This document shows positions 37,801 through 49,792 of a stretch of DNA of 64,000 nucleotides, piece by piece. Position 1 is the stretch's first letter. Each line of letters begins with the position of its first letter. Under the pieces are notes generated by a model, which did not search any database, was not told the origin of the DNA, and saw nothing but the letters and a program-made list of their open reading frames with translations. Position numbers and translations under genes: made by a program. The stretch is from Hyperoodon ampullatus (Eukaryota > Chordata > Mammalia > Artiodactyla > Ziphiidae), in the NCBI GenBank assembly GCA_949752795.1, contig OX457058.1, positions 31,374,587 to 31,438,586 on the forward strand, in the 5' to 3' direction.

Positions 37801-40800
37801 AATTCCTAGGGCCCTTAAGAATTATGCTAAATCCACTCTGCCTGTGCTCTCTAACTGGAACAACAAAACCTGAATGACAGCACATCTATTTACAACATGG
37901 TTTACTGGATATTTTAAGCCTACTGTTGAGACCCTACTTCTCAAGAAAAAAAAAGATTTCTTTCAAAATATTACTGCTCACTGACAAAGCACCTGGTCAC
38001 CCGAGAGCTCTGATGGAGATATAAGAGATTCATGTTGTTTTCATGCCTGCTAAGACAACATCCATGCTGCGGCCCACGGATCAAGAAGGAATTTCAATTT
38101 TCAAATCTTATTATTTAAGAAATATTTACATTTTGGAAGGCTACAGCTGCCATAGACAGTGATTCCTCTGATGGATCTGGGCAAAGTAAACTGAAACATT
38201 TTGGAAAGGATTCACCATTCTAGATGGTACTAAGAACATTTGTGATTCTTGGAAAGAGGTCAGAATATCAACATTAACAGGAATTTAGAAGAAGTCGATT
38301 CCAGCTCTCACGGATGACTTTGAGGGATTCAGACTTCAGTGGAGGAAGTAACTGCAGATGTGGTGGAAACAGTAAGAGAAGTAGAATTAGAAGTGGAGCC
38401 TGAAGATGGGGCTGAATTGCTGCACTCTTATGATAAAACTTGAATGGATGAGGAGTTACTTCTTATGGATGAGCAAAGAAAGTGGTTTCTTGAGAAGGAA
38501 TCTAATCCTGGTGAAGATGCTGTGAAGATTGTTGAAATGACAACAAAGAATTTAGAATATTACATAAACTTAGTCGATAAAGCAGCAGGAGAATTTCAAA
38601 ATTGGATGGATTGACTCCAGTTTTGAAAGAAATTCTACTGTGGGTAAAATGCTATCAGACAGCATTGCATGAGACAGAGAAATCATTTGTGAAAGGAAGA
38701 GTCCATCGGTGGGGTAAATTTCCCTGTCGTCTCATTTTAAGAAATTGCCGCAGCCAGCCAGCCTTCAGGCACCACCAGCCTGATCAGCCAGCAGCCATCA
38801 GCATCGAGGCAAGACCCTCCAGCAGCAAAACAGATTACGACTCCCTGAAGGCTCAGATGATGCTTAGTATTTTTTAGCAATAAAGTACTCTTAAATTAAG
38901 GTGTGTACATTGTTTTTTCAGATGTTATTACACACCTGATCGACTACAGTATACCGTAAACATAACTTTTAGATGCACTGAGACATCAAAAAATTTGTGA
39001 TTTGCTTTATTGAGACATTCACTTTATTGCAGTGGTCTGGAACCAAACCACAGTATCTCAGGGGGTCTGCTTGCACAGGAAGGAAGCTGATTTGTCATTA
39101 CTGGGGGCTAGAAGGAGGGAGGATTGGGGACTGATACTACCAAATAAGTATGGGGTCTCTTTTTGGGGTGATGAAAATGTTCTGGAACTAAATAGTGGTG
39201 GTTGTACAACACTGTGCTAAATGCCATTGAATTGTACACTCTAAAATGGTCAAAATGGTAAATTTCATGCTCTGTGTCTATAGCTACAATTTTAAAGTAA
39301 CAGGGAAAGAAAGAGTAAGCAGAGCCCTCGACAGATCTAAAACACACTGCCTCTGCCTTTGATACCCCCTTCAGCTCAGCACTAGACCCCTGCACGAAGG
39401 TCACAACCAGCTTATGCAGGACCAGCCCTCCTGAGGGATGCAAAGGTCAAGGGGAGGAGGGTGGGCCGGGGGAAGGAGGCAGGCCACCCAGACAGCAGCG
39501 GCAGGACCTCAGACACTCCTCCCTCCCGGGCACCAGCCTATTCCCTCGTGGGAAAGGAGGGAGCCCCATCACTGCAGGCAGAGCTACAGAAACAGGGAGT
39601 GTCACGTTTGATGTAGCTCAATTCTCAAAGGAGAAAAGCTCCATGACCCCTTCTGCATCCACGGCTGGGGGCCAGCAGGCTGCTTTCCCCACAGGTTCCA
39701 CCAGCTTGCTACAAACACCCCGGCCCCCGCTAGCTGCAAGGTGAGAAGCCCTGTGTGAGCAGTTTAACGACAGCGACCCTCCAAAGTGAAGAGCAATCTC
39801 TTGGCCTTATGGCAGGCTCAGGCCGGGGGCTCCCGGGAGCCCCGAGACCCTCCCTGTTCCCCCAGCTGCTCCCCACCCTCAGCCTAGAGCGCACCCCACA
39901 CATGTTCTGTGACAGCGAGCATGGCATCAGATAAATGGATGACACTAAGGCACCCAGGTCAGAAGAAACCAGATGACCGTGCTAAGTCAGTGTTCGAATT
40001 CCAGCTCCAAGGCACTTGCCATGTTTAACTCCCACTTGACTATAGAGACTGCCCTTCCCCGCAGGGAACTGCCAAGACCAGCTCTCTGTTCTCGCGATAC
40101 GGGAAGGAGTTCTCCATTCCAATCAGTACTATTAGTCCTAAAGAATAAACAACTCAATGGAACTGCCTACGGCTGCCAACACTAAGTCCTATGACCCCTA
40201 ATTTGAAAGACAAGTTTAACCAGCTAATGTGTAAAGGAGATCCCAACCATCCAGTAAGCTTCTATTAAATCTACCTGCTCATCTGTCATGAATATGCAAA
40301 ACAGAACATCTGGTTTCCTTAACCAGGATGAGGAGAGAGAATATTTTCATGGTACATTTGACAACATATTCTTCTTTTAATGATACTAGCATGGTATGAG
40401 CTCAACCATTTTACATAACCCAGTGGTCTGCATGACCTATGTGAAAGCCCAGCAGGATTAATAATCTGGTGTCCACCACTCCTGCCCCTTCATGGGCTCA
40501 GACTGGCTCAACTTAGGTTTAGATGATTCAAATTGGCTCAGGCCAGTTAACGAGACAAGAGCCTTTTCTTTCTTTTTTTTTTTATTGTGGCAAATATACA
40601 TACAATAAAATGTATCGTTTTAACCAATGTTGAGTGGACAATTAAGTGGCATTAAGTTCATTCACACTGATGTACAATCATGACCACCATCCGGCCACAG
40701 AACTTTGCATCATCCCCAACGGAAGCTCTGTCCCCTTTAAACACTAACCCCCATTCCCCCCACCCCTATCCTGGCAACCATCAGTCCACTTCCGTCTCTA

Positions 40801-43800
40801 TGGATTTAATTAATCTAGGTACCTCACTTGGGCGGAATCATACAGGATTTGTCTTTTTGTGACTGGCTAATTTCACTCAGCATAGTGGCCTCAAGGTATA
40901 TCCCCGCTGTAGCAGGTGTCAGAATTTCCTTTTCTTTTAGGGATGAACAATATTGCTTTGTATGTAAAAGTCTTTTTTTGGAACTTGATCGTTATAACTG
41001 TGGTGCAGAAGAGAAATCAATCTTCCCACAAATACTGTAAAAATTACCAGGCCATGATCTCTGAATATGGGCCAAATGGCCCATATTTTAGATGACTTGG
41101 AAACCTTTGGCTTAATTCATCCGATTTCATTTTTCTTGGCATTTAAAAGAGGGCTGGAGATTAAATATTAATAAGATATTAGGCAAGAAAATCCTCGGGC
41201 AGCAATTCCACTTCATGACATCTCCCGTGATTTGCAAATCCAATGCAGCAAGAAGCACCCTGACCCGCCACTACTCTTGTGTCTGGAGCAGGTTTTGAGG
41301 ACTGGTGAATGGCTAGACTATCCCTCCTTTCTTGAAATTAACATTCATATTTCTAAAAGTGACCAGCATGCTATCTTTTATATACTTCGGTCCCCGTGAA
41401 TGAATAAACGAATGAATGAATGTAGAAGGGAATAGATGACAGCAAGGAAGAGCATCTATTTTCAATGACTAGAGAAGAAAGCAGCAGCAGAAGTAGCCAG
41501 AGGAACTCAGAAGTACCCAGAGACCTGGCTTGGGTGTGGGGTGGTCTGGGTCTGAGCCCTTCTGAGGAAGACACTTGGGTGTGTGAGTCTGTGTCAGTGC
41601 ATACCCCTCCACAGCCAGAGACCCAGAAGCTCTGGAAGTGAAGGTCAGGAACAGAGGTCTCCCAGCCGGCACCAAGGGCTGCTTGGAGGGGAAGCATGAG
41701 ATCCAAAGTCTAAGTGGGAAGGGTAAGGGGAGGGATAGGGCTGCACCAGAAGTCAGAGTGAGCCAATAGGTCCCAGAGGCAGAATCAGAGGCCGTTTGCA
41801 AGTGTTAGGGCCAATGAAGAGGAGGATTGACCAAGGAGGGCAAACAGGTAACGCCCCGAACAACAACCTCCCTCCTACCTGACATGGTGCCCCGAGCACT
41901 GTCCTGAGAAGTAACCCCTCGGCCAAAGTCTAGTGCAGGCTCGCTGACCTGCTGGCCTGACTGCACCCAGAGCGGGGCAGGGTGGCCAACCGTGGGGCAG
42001 ACCCGGCAGTGCATCAGCACCAAGGACAGCACACTGCCAGCTCTTAAGAGGACCATCTGCTGGCTGTTGAAACCAACCTGAGCAGCCGGGCAATGAGATT
42101 CTGCAAGCCCAGATCCAAGCATCCTTCAGCTCCAGTAGTCTGGGCCTTGGCTTGGTCTCAGGGGGAGAGACCAGCTTCTCTTCCGTGAAGGCTGACTATG
42201 GTCTTGGCAGGGTCTGGAGTCCACGCTAGGCCCTGGGGTGCCATCCTGTGCCACACCCCTTCTCAGCCTTTCTGAGCTGTGCTTAGTTTTCCTGAGCTGT
42301 CCATGGTATTATCTGATGTAGGGTTGGGAGCTATTCTTGGTTAGCCTCCTATTAAAGACACAGTGCCGTGTCTTTTTTAGTAACTGATTAGCATTGACCG
42401 CTATCTGAGCGCTTTGGGGTGTAAACCCCGTGACTGCCATCGCCATGCTGTTCCATCTCCGAATCTCGTGCTCAGCAATGTGGTCTTTCTCCCTGAACAG
42501 AAGTTGTTACTATATATTCTCCCACGGAGCCCTGCACTTCCTGGGGAATGTCATATGACTGACTGATCTTGTGGGATGTGTCTTGAGCCCCTGGCACATG
42601 TGGGGGACGGTGGCAGTGCTGAAGGGGCCCGAGGATGGGAGACGCAGGTTGGGCAGCACCCTGCCTCAGTCCCCCACCCACCTCTCTCCTTCCCCGAAAC
42701 CTGCCCTGGACGCACACCACTGGCAAAGCAGTGCAATTCGAGTCAAAGCAACGCAATCCCAGCTCCACACGTGGTGGGCACCCTCTCCCTGCTGGCATCT
42801 CCTCGGATCCCTCCCTGCCTGCCCTTACAGACGGTCCCCACCCATCCCCTGTGCTCCCACACGGGAGCCTCTGCCCTGGCCATCCACCAGAGACACTCAG
42901 GGTCCTCCCAGTTCCCCATCCCCTTGATGGCCCTCCTCTGTCCCTCTCTCATCAGCATCCTCAGTCCAGTCCTTCACCTTCCACCTGTCCTCCTTCAGGG
43001 CTCTGGCCCCCGGCACAATCCCCAGCCCCACTGCATGCTAAGGACGCCCGTGACCTCCACGTTCAGCCCGCCTGGTCAGCTGCCTTCCCAAAGCCCCCCT
43101 CAAAGTCCCGGGACCTCTCTGCTTATCACCCACGCAGGAGCCCGTCCCCAGGAAGCCTGCAAGGGACACATGGGCTGGGCAGCGGGGTCTCTGCTGATCA
43201 CCCAGCCCCACCCGGATGGATGGTGAGTCTCTGCGTGTCTGTCTCCCTCTAGAACGAGCTTCTCGATGCAGGCTTAAGGCACTTTCATATCTGCACCCCC
43301 AGGGCCTGGCACATCCTAAGTGCAATTCGCACAGACTCCGTGGGAGGGCTTGCAGCTGCCAGCCAGCCCAGGAGATGGGGAGTGGGAATTATGTTCAGAA
43401 ACCCCGGGTAAAGGAGGGATGGCATTTGGCATTCGTGAGAGACCAGTGGTCTGGAGCCCAGCTCATCTGCCTGGAAAGCGGGGTTCTCAGTTAATTTTCA
43501 ATTCAAGATCGAGTGTGAGAAAATCAGTGCACCCTTGGAGATGTGTGGCGGCCACACAGCCCCCCAGATCAGGGAATCCAGAGCAGAAAGGGGCTGAGGA
43601 TGCCACCAGGAGGATGTGAGAACCGCCCCCCAAGAAATCCCTGCGGGGAGAGGGAGCACCTGAAGAGGGCCTGCAGAGAGGGGAGAGCCTGAGGGCACCT
43701 GGGGAGCTGCTCCCACCCCACCTGTCAGCCCCATCAGGCCCCACCTGTCTCCACGGTGTCCCTGGCCAGTCCCATGCCTCCTCTCATCCTGCCTCACCCT

Positions 43801-46800
43801 GCTGGCTTCGTCCCTCCCTTGATGTCACCCCAGAAAATGGGGACATCATCTTGCTCCCTGCCCGGCCCAGCACGGTCCCAGCTGCGTGCAGAGCCTCACC
43901 GGACTGCCTCCTGAGATTCCCACGGACGTAAGACCCGCATCCTCCTCCTCACGGCAAGCGCTCCACGCCCCTCACCAGCCATTGGCGGATACTGACCCAA
44001 TCAGCTCCGCTCCTACAGCCCCAGGTGGCAGGTCCAGAACGTTCCCGAGCCAGGAGCTGGTGCAGCAGAGTGAGGTCCAGGCTTCCCGGCTCTGCCATCT
44101 GTGCTCTTAACCACTAGCCCCAACTCTCTCGAGGGTGGACGAGGTGGGCAGGGAAGGCACTTTCTAGATCACTGTTAGGGGAGGGGCTTTACATGATTTT
44201 CCCAAACAATAAAGACAGTGTTTTAGAAGCCCCGCTTTAACTAGATTTTAAAAGCCCTGACGCAAGCCCAGATTCCTTCCAGATGAACTGTTCCATGAAA
44301 ATAACAGCCACCTCTAGTTGCAGGTCCTCAAGAGGCTTCATAAAAATCAAATCAGGGCATTGCGCTGACTTGGCAAATGGGCTCCAAGAAATCAAGTTTG
44401 GAAGCTCGGGCAGATCAAGCGAGGGGCTTAGGATGCCGAGGCCTGGGTTTCGTTTTCCAGGGCGGTCCTGGGAATTAGTGACAGCAGGCGCACTGGGCAG
44501 GGACGAGGCTGGGGAGGGGCACAGGAGCCCGGGGACCCTTCCATGCACCCTCCCCATGAGCAAAGGGACGTCCAGGACTGAGGCCCGGGTGGGCAGGCAG
44601 AGGTGTGGGGACGGCTGCAGAACTGGAGCATGGCTGCAGGAAGGAAGAGGCCAGCTGCGCTCCACGGAGGCCTCGGGGGTGTTGAGGACCTTCCCCTGTC
44701 CTGCCATGCTCCTGGACACCCCTACCCCCCTCCACCCCCCCAAGCCCTGTGTCCTCAGCAACTGCCCGAGGGCTCTTTCTCCAGCTTGGTCCGGCCTGGG
44801 GGCCAGGTCTGGTCAGACTGTTCCCACCTGGGCACTGTTGCAAGCACCAGGGCCCCTGGCACACCTGCTTCCACCTGGGCACCAGCGACCCCGGGATGCT
44901 CTTCTCTCGGCCTCTCAGGGCCAGGGGGTCCTCTACAAAAAGCAGGTGCTCATACTTGCTTCATACACCGCTGTACAAGGCACGTGTGAGCCCAGAGGGA
45001 GCATCATGGTGCCACCCCCCACACAGGGCAGACCAAGGTTGCCCCTGCCCCTAATATTCCCCCTCCCTATTTGGTGCCAGCATTCCTGCCACCATCTCCA
45101 AAGGTTCTGCATGAAGCAAGTCTTGACTGAACGCCAATCATAGCAAAGACGTCCGCACAGGGAGCAACGCTGAACACTCGTGCGTGTGATGTGGCCTCGG
45201 GGCCCTGGATCACACCTCCCTCTAACTGCTGTATTAAGTTGACTATGATGTATTGATCTTTTTTTTTTCTATTGTCAGAAGGCTCTTTCTAGAAAGCACT
45301 GGTTGGGCTGATAATAAACAGAAATCATGAAAACCCCAAAGAATCAAAACACGCCTTTGGTTTGCCCTCCAGACGTGCGGAGCTGTTCCACATGGTGGTC
45401 ACGTAAATCTGAAGCCTCCAACTCTACGATCACTGAAGCCCTGATGTGTACCCAGCCCACAGGGGCACGGAGGGCCAGGGAAGGCTGCAGCCCTAGGAAT
45501 CTACAAGGCGCAGAGGATGCAGAGTCTCTGAAAGAAGTTCGGGCCCAGAGCAGGTGTTTCTGGAGGACCTGACCTCACAACAGCCGTCACAAGCAAGTCC
45601 TTGCCAAACACAGACGCACAGCAGGGACCACAAGAGCCTGTCACCCCAGGCACCCCAAAGACCCACGGAACCATGATCTTTGGTGCTGGACAAACATGCT
45701 CTTACCGTGCCCCCAGGAGCACGGGGGGCACCCCTCTTCACAGGAGGTGCACTGAGGGCTCGCCCGGTCCCCCTAAGCTGTGACACCAGCCCGGGTGGGG
45801 TCCTCCCTCCACACTCCCGGCCTCACTGCCAAAGGGCAGAGAACCACCCTGGCAGATGCAGAAACGGCCATTCTATCTGGATATTCAATATGCATCTGGC
45901 TGGACCCAACTCATGCATCCTTTAATTGCTGTATGTAAAAAAAAAAAAAAATCAATATTTCATGTCACCAAAGCTCAATAAAATTAAGAAAACTGCCCCA
46001 TGAATAATCTCTACTTGATTGATTTGATCTATGGCCTGAGCCATCATGAAGTCAGGACGTTGCAACAGTTGTACAGGCCGGAGGTCTGGTGTCTGCCGGT
46101 CACCTTGCTGGTGCCAGGACACACTCGCCGTGAACAATAGAGCCCGTCAGGTCTCGTGATAACTGAAAACGAGTAAACAGACGACAGGGCAGAGGAAACT
46201 CACCCCCACTCACCCCCTTGCTGAGCTCGGCATCACCTCTTCTAGAGCTGCCCAGGGTCACAGGTACGAGCCTTGCCCTAACAAACTGTTCAACCCTCAT
46301 ACTGTGTAACCATGGATGCGGTACTGACCCCACACAGGTCTCAAAGGCCTCATCTGTAAAATGGGAGTAACGCTAGTCCCTACCTCTTCCAGTTGCTCTA
46401 AGATTCACTGAGATCATACACATAAAGCCCTAGCACGGTGCTGGCAGCCATTACCCACACCAGCATCACCTCCACCGTCACCCAGGGATTTTCCACAAAT
46501 GGCAAAACAAGACACATTAAATCCTCAGAAGCCACGGGTCCCACAGGTGACAGAGGTGACAGCTTTCCCACCACTGTGGGTTGATGGTGACCATCCTGGG
46601 ACTGAGCCATACGGGGACAGGTCTTGGGATGTCACATGGTCTGGCCCTCTGCCCCGAGGATGTGCATCTTCGGTTGGTGTATTCCTGCAGGGAGAGAAAA
46701 GGGCTTGAGGCTCCGGAGTGCTCGGGAGAAGCGGGCAGAGCAGGGCTGGGGTGTCCTCATCGCTGGGAGTCTGGAATGCAGGCGGCACCCATGCGAGCAC

Positions 46801-49757
46801 GGAGGGGATCTCTAGGAAGGGGAAGCCTTTGCAGCAGTTTCTCAAAGTCATCTGCCAACCCGATACAGTCAGCTCTCCTTGTTTGTGACTGTTATGTTCG
46901 ATAAAGTTGCTGTGAACCCTGAATGAAGGGACCCTGGACCACCGTTCCCAGGGGAAATACAGGGTGAGGTTCCCCTGAGCCTCTGGTCCCCACATTTCAT
47001 CAACCGATCCATACATGACCTTGTTCTATGTAAGTTTCTATTTAAAGACACCTTATTTACCATGTATTACTCACAAATAATTAATATATCCAGTATATAT
47101 AATAAAACACTAGCTGAGAAGAGTTTCACATTTTCCTGACCCGGGATAACAAGACTGTCAATTTCATTGGCTAAGGTCAGGGTTAGGGTTTTCAGCCTTA
47201 TAACAAGATGTTTTTTAATGGGTGGTCATCTCACAAATCCACAGAGTTAGCCACTTTTCCATCACTCCCTCACACACTGTAGATGTTACTCCAGCACTCC
47301 GTGGAGCAGCCCCAGGTACAGATCGGCAAATGCTTCTTCCTTTTTCTGAATGTACCATGTTGTTATTTGTTAACACTGAACTCATGGCCAACAGCTCTGT
47401 CATTCACACCTGAATGAAACACCCAACGCACGTGTTTTTCTCCAAAAGGCATGTCTCAGCTTTCTTGCATTTAGGAACACTAGACAACACTTCAGCACTG
47501 CACTTGGGGGTCATTCTATCACCAGCAACAGGCACACAAATGCAAAAGACACGGCACTAAAAGGACCACAAAAAGGACACTTTTTTATAGTACGAGCTGA
47601 AAGAAGGCAGGGTGTCTCCTAGTTCAAACTTAGCTGGGAACAGGAGTGTTGAATGAATGACTCAATATTTTTGCCTGTCTGTGCATGTCTGAAAAGGACT
47701 GCATAAGTGCCATGGGTATAGATTTTTAAGGTTACAGATAAACTCTAGTGAGTAGGCAAATTCACAAATATGGAATCCATGAATAATAAGGATCAGGCAC
47801 ACCTTGTTTACAGAACACCTCTAAGTGGATGCTTCGGGGAAATCCTGAGAGGCAATTTGTCTCTTTGATTTGAAAACTTTTTTTTTTTTTTGTGGTATGC
47901 GGGCCTCTCACTCTTGTGGCCTCTCCCGTTGCGGAGCACAGGCTCCTGACGCGCAGGTTCAGCGGCCATGGCTCACGGGCCCAGCCGCTCCGCGGCACGT
48001 GGGATCTTCCCAGACTGGGGCATGAACCCGTGTCCCCTGAATCGGCAGGCGGACTCTCAACCACTGCGCCACCAGGGGAGCCCTGTTTTGTTTTTTAATT
48101 CATTTATTTTTTTATTGAAGTATAGTTGATTTACCATGTTGTTATTTCAGGTGTACAGCAAAGTCACTTGAGCTATAGATATATTCCTTTTCAGATTCTT
48201 TCCCCATGTAGGTTACTACAAAATGAAAACTCAATGCTGGAATTCTACAATGTCACAGGGCAAAATATTTTTTGCCTCTATTTTCCAAAATGTCCTCAAT
48301 AAACTTTCATTGATTTGAAAAAACTTTTTCCTGTAAAAACACTCACACGCAGGTCTCCTCTGTTCCCCACGATCACACCCTAGCTTCCCGCAACGCCAAG
48401 TCCACCTCCTTCAGGTTCTCCAGACCTGCATGGCCCTGTGCAGACCTCTCAGTCTCCTCAGAGCTGCATGGGGGCAGCTCTAACTGCAAACTGGGGCCTT
48501 TTCAAAAGAAAAGAGGCTAAAGAAAAACATCTGCAGCAAAAAATAACATCTGTGGTGCACGCATAAAGTGCTGCTAGGAAATGGAAAAGCATCGAGACCC
48601 CAAAAGATAAAAGGCACCAACCATTCACAGAAGAAAAATAAAGTATCAGACAAGAGGATCATGGGGTCAGCATTCATACATAGCCTGGGAATTTATCCTC
48701 AAGTAATAAATCCAAAGGAGAAAAACCTGCCTCCCTCATACAAAGAGGTCTGTATAGTCTCATATATAAAAGAAAATGCCATCCGCAACCTGCACACTCC
48801 ATGGCAGGGTATGTACAGACAAATCAATTAGATGGCACATTGCCTGAACTTCAAAGGTTGGCAAAAAGGATCATGAAAATGATATGACAACACGGAGCGA
48901 CATTTACAACATGTCACATTTTAAAAGCGGGATGGCAGAATCACACGTGGGACCACGATGGCAGCTACAGACATTGTTTATGCTCAGTGCCAGAGTCTGA
49001 GAAGGTGGGAACCACAGTCCCATTTCTAATTCTATTGTAATATTGTTGTCCATACAGCGACTGAGTGAAGTGCTATTCAGCACTCTTAGAAGCACCCACG
49101 ACATAACTTTTCAAGATTTGAAATGAGGGGAAGAAAGGAGGGATGCTATCTATGTACTTCTCCTCCAACAGGAGTCCTCCAAGAATTGCTTCTCAAACTG
49201 CATGTGGCATCTTGCTAAAATGCAGCCTTAACTAATAAGGACCTACTGTATAGCACAGGGAACTCTACTCAATAGTCTGTAATGACCTATATGGGAAAAT
49301 AGTCTAAAAAAGAGTGGATATATGTATATGTATAACTGATTCACTTTGCTGTACATCAGAAACTAACACAGCATTGTAAATCAATTATACTCCAATAAAA
49401 ACTAATTAAAAAAACAAAACAAAAGGCAGGCTTGGCACTGGCAGTCCTGGGCCGCCGGTGCTGCTGGGCCGCTGACTGTTACAAACCAACAGTCTAAGCA
49501 CCAAGGTGGCTGATGCTGCCCATTTCTCCCTCAGGTGATTTCCACCACAGCCTTCACTGTGTGCACAGTACTGGGGGGGCTGGTATGGGACTCAGGAGCA
49601 CCCTGTGCACCTGTTGGGGGACAGGGCTTTGCTGGCCACATGGCCTGGATATTCCCAGGGTAGAAGGGGGTTCCTTTTAGAAAGGCAGGCTGTGGTCTGA
49701 AGCAAGGAATTTCCAAACTTCCCAGGGAACTTCCTTCTTTACACAAAGACACACAAA

Positions 49758-49792
<35 letters not shown>

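Larger units (their letters stand above)
36243..39300 (+). mobile_element. L1 3' region split by a Tigger1 insertion
   Basis: Forward L1 sequence from ORF2 end and 3'UTR. The left part (36243-36689) includes AGCAATTCCACTCTGAGGTG, AACAACCCAAATGTCTGTCA and AGTGAAAGAAGCCAGACACA. The right part (39074-39300) includes TTTTTGGGGTGATGAAAATG and GCCATTGAATTGTACACTCT. The two halves are continuous in an ordinary L1, so the transposon between them was inserted later. Confidence 0.85.

Noticed and set aside
37423..37873. Possible domesticated transposase gene (TIGD-like)
   Set aside because: The start codon is lost, the frame is shifted within the catalytic core and stops follow; it is an ordinary dead Tigger1 copy.
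44283..45143. 286-codon plus-strand open frame in intron 1
   Set aside because: No recognisable protein family; GC-rich non-repetitive DNA where chance ORFs are expected.
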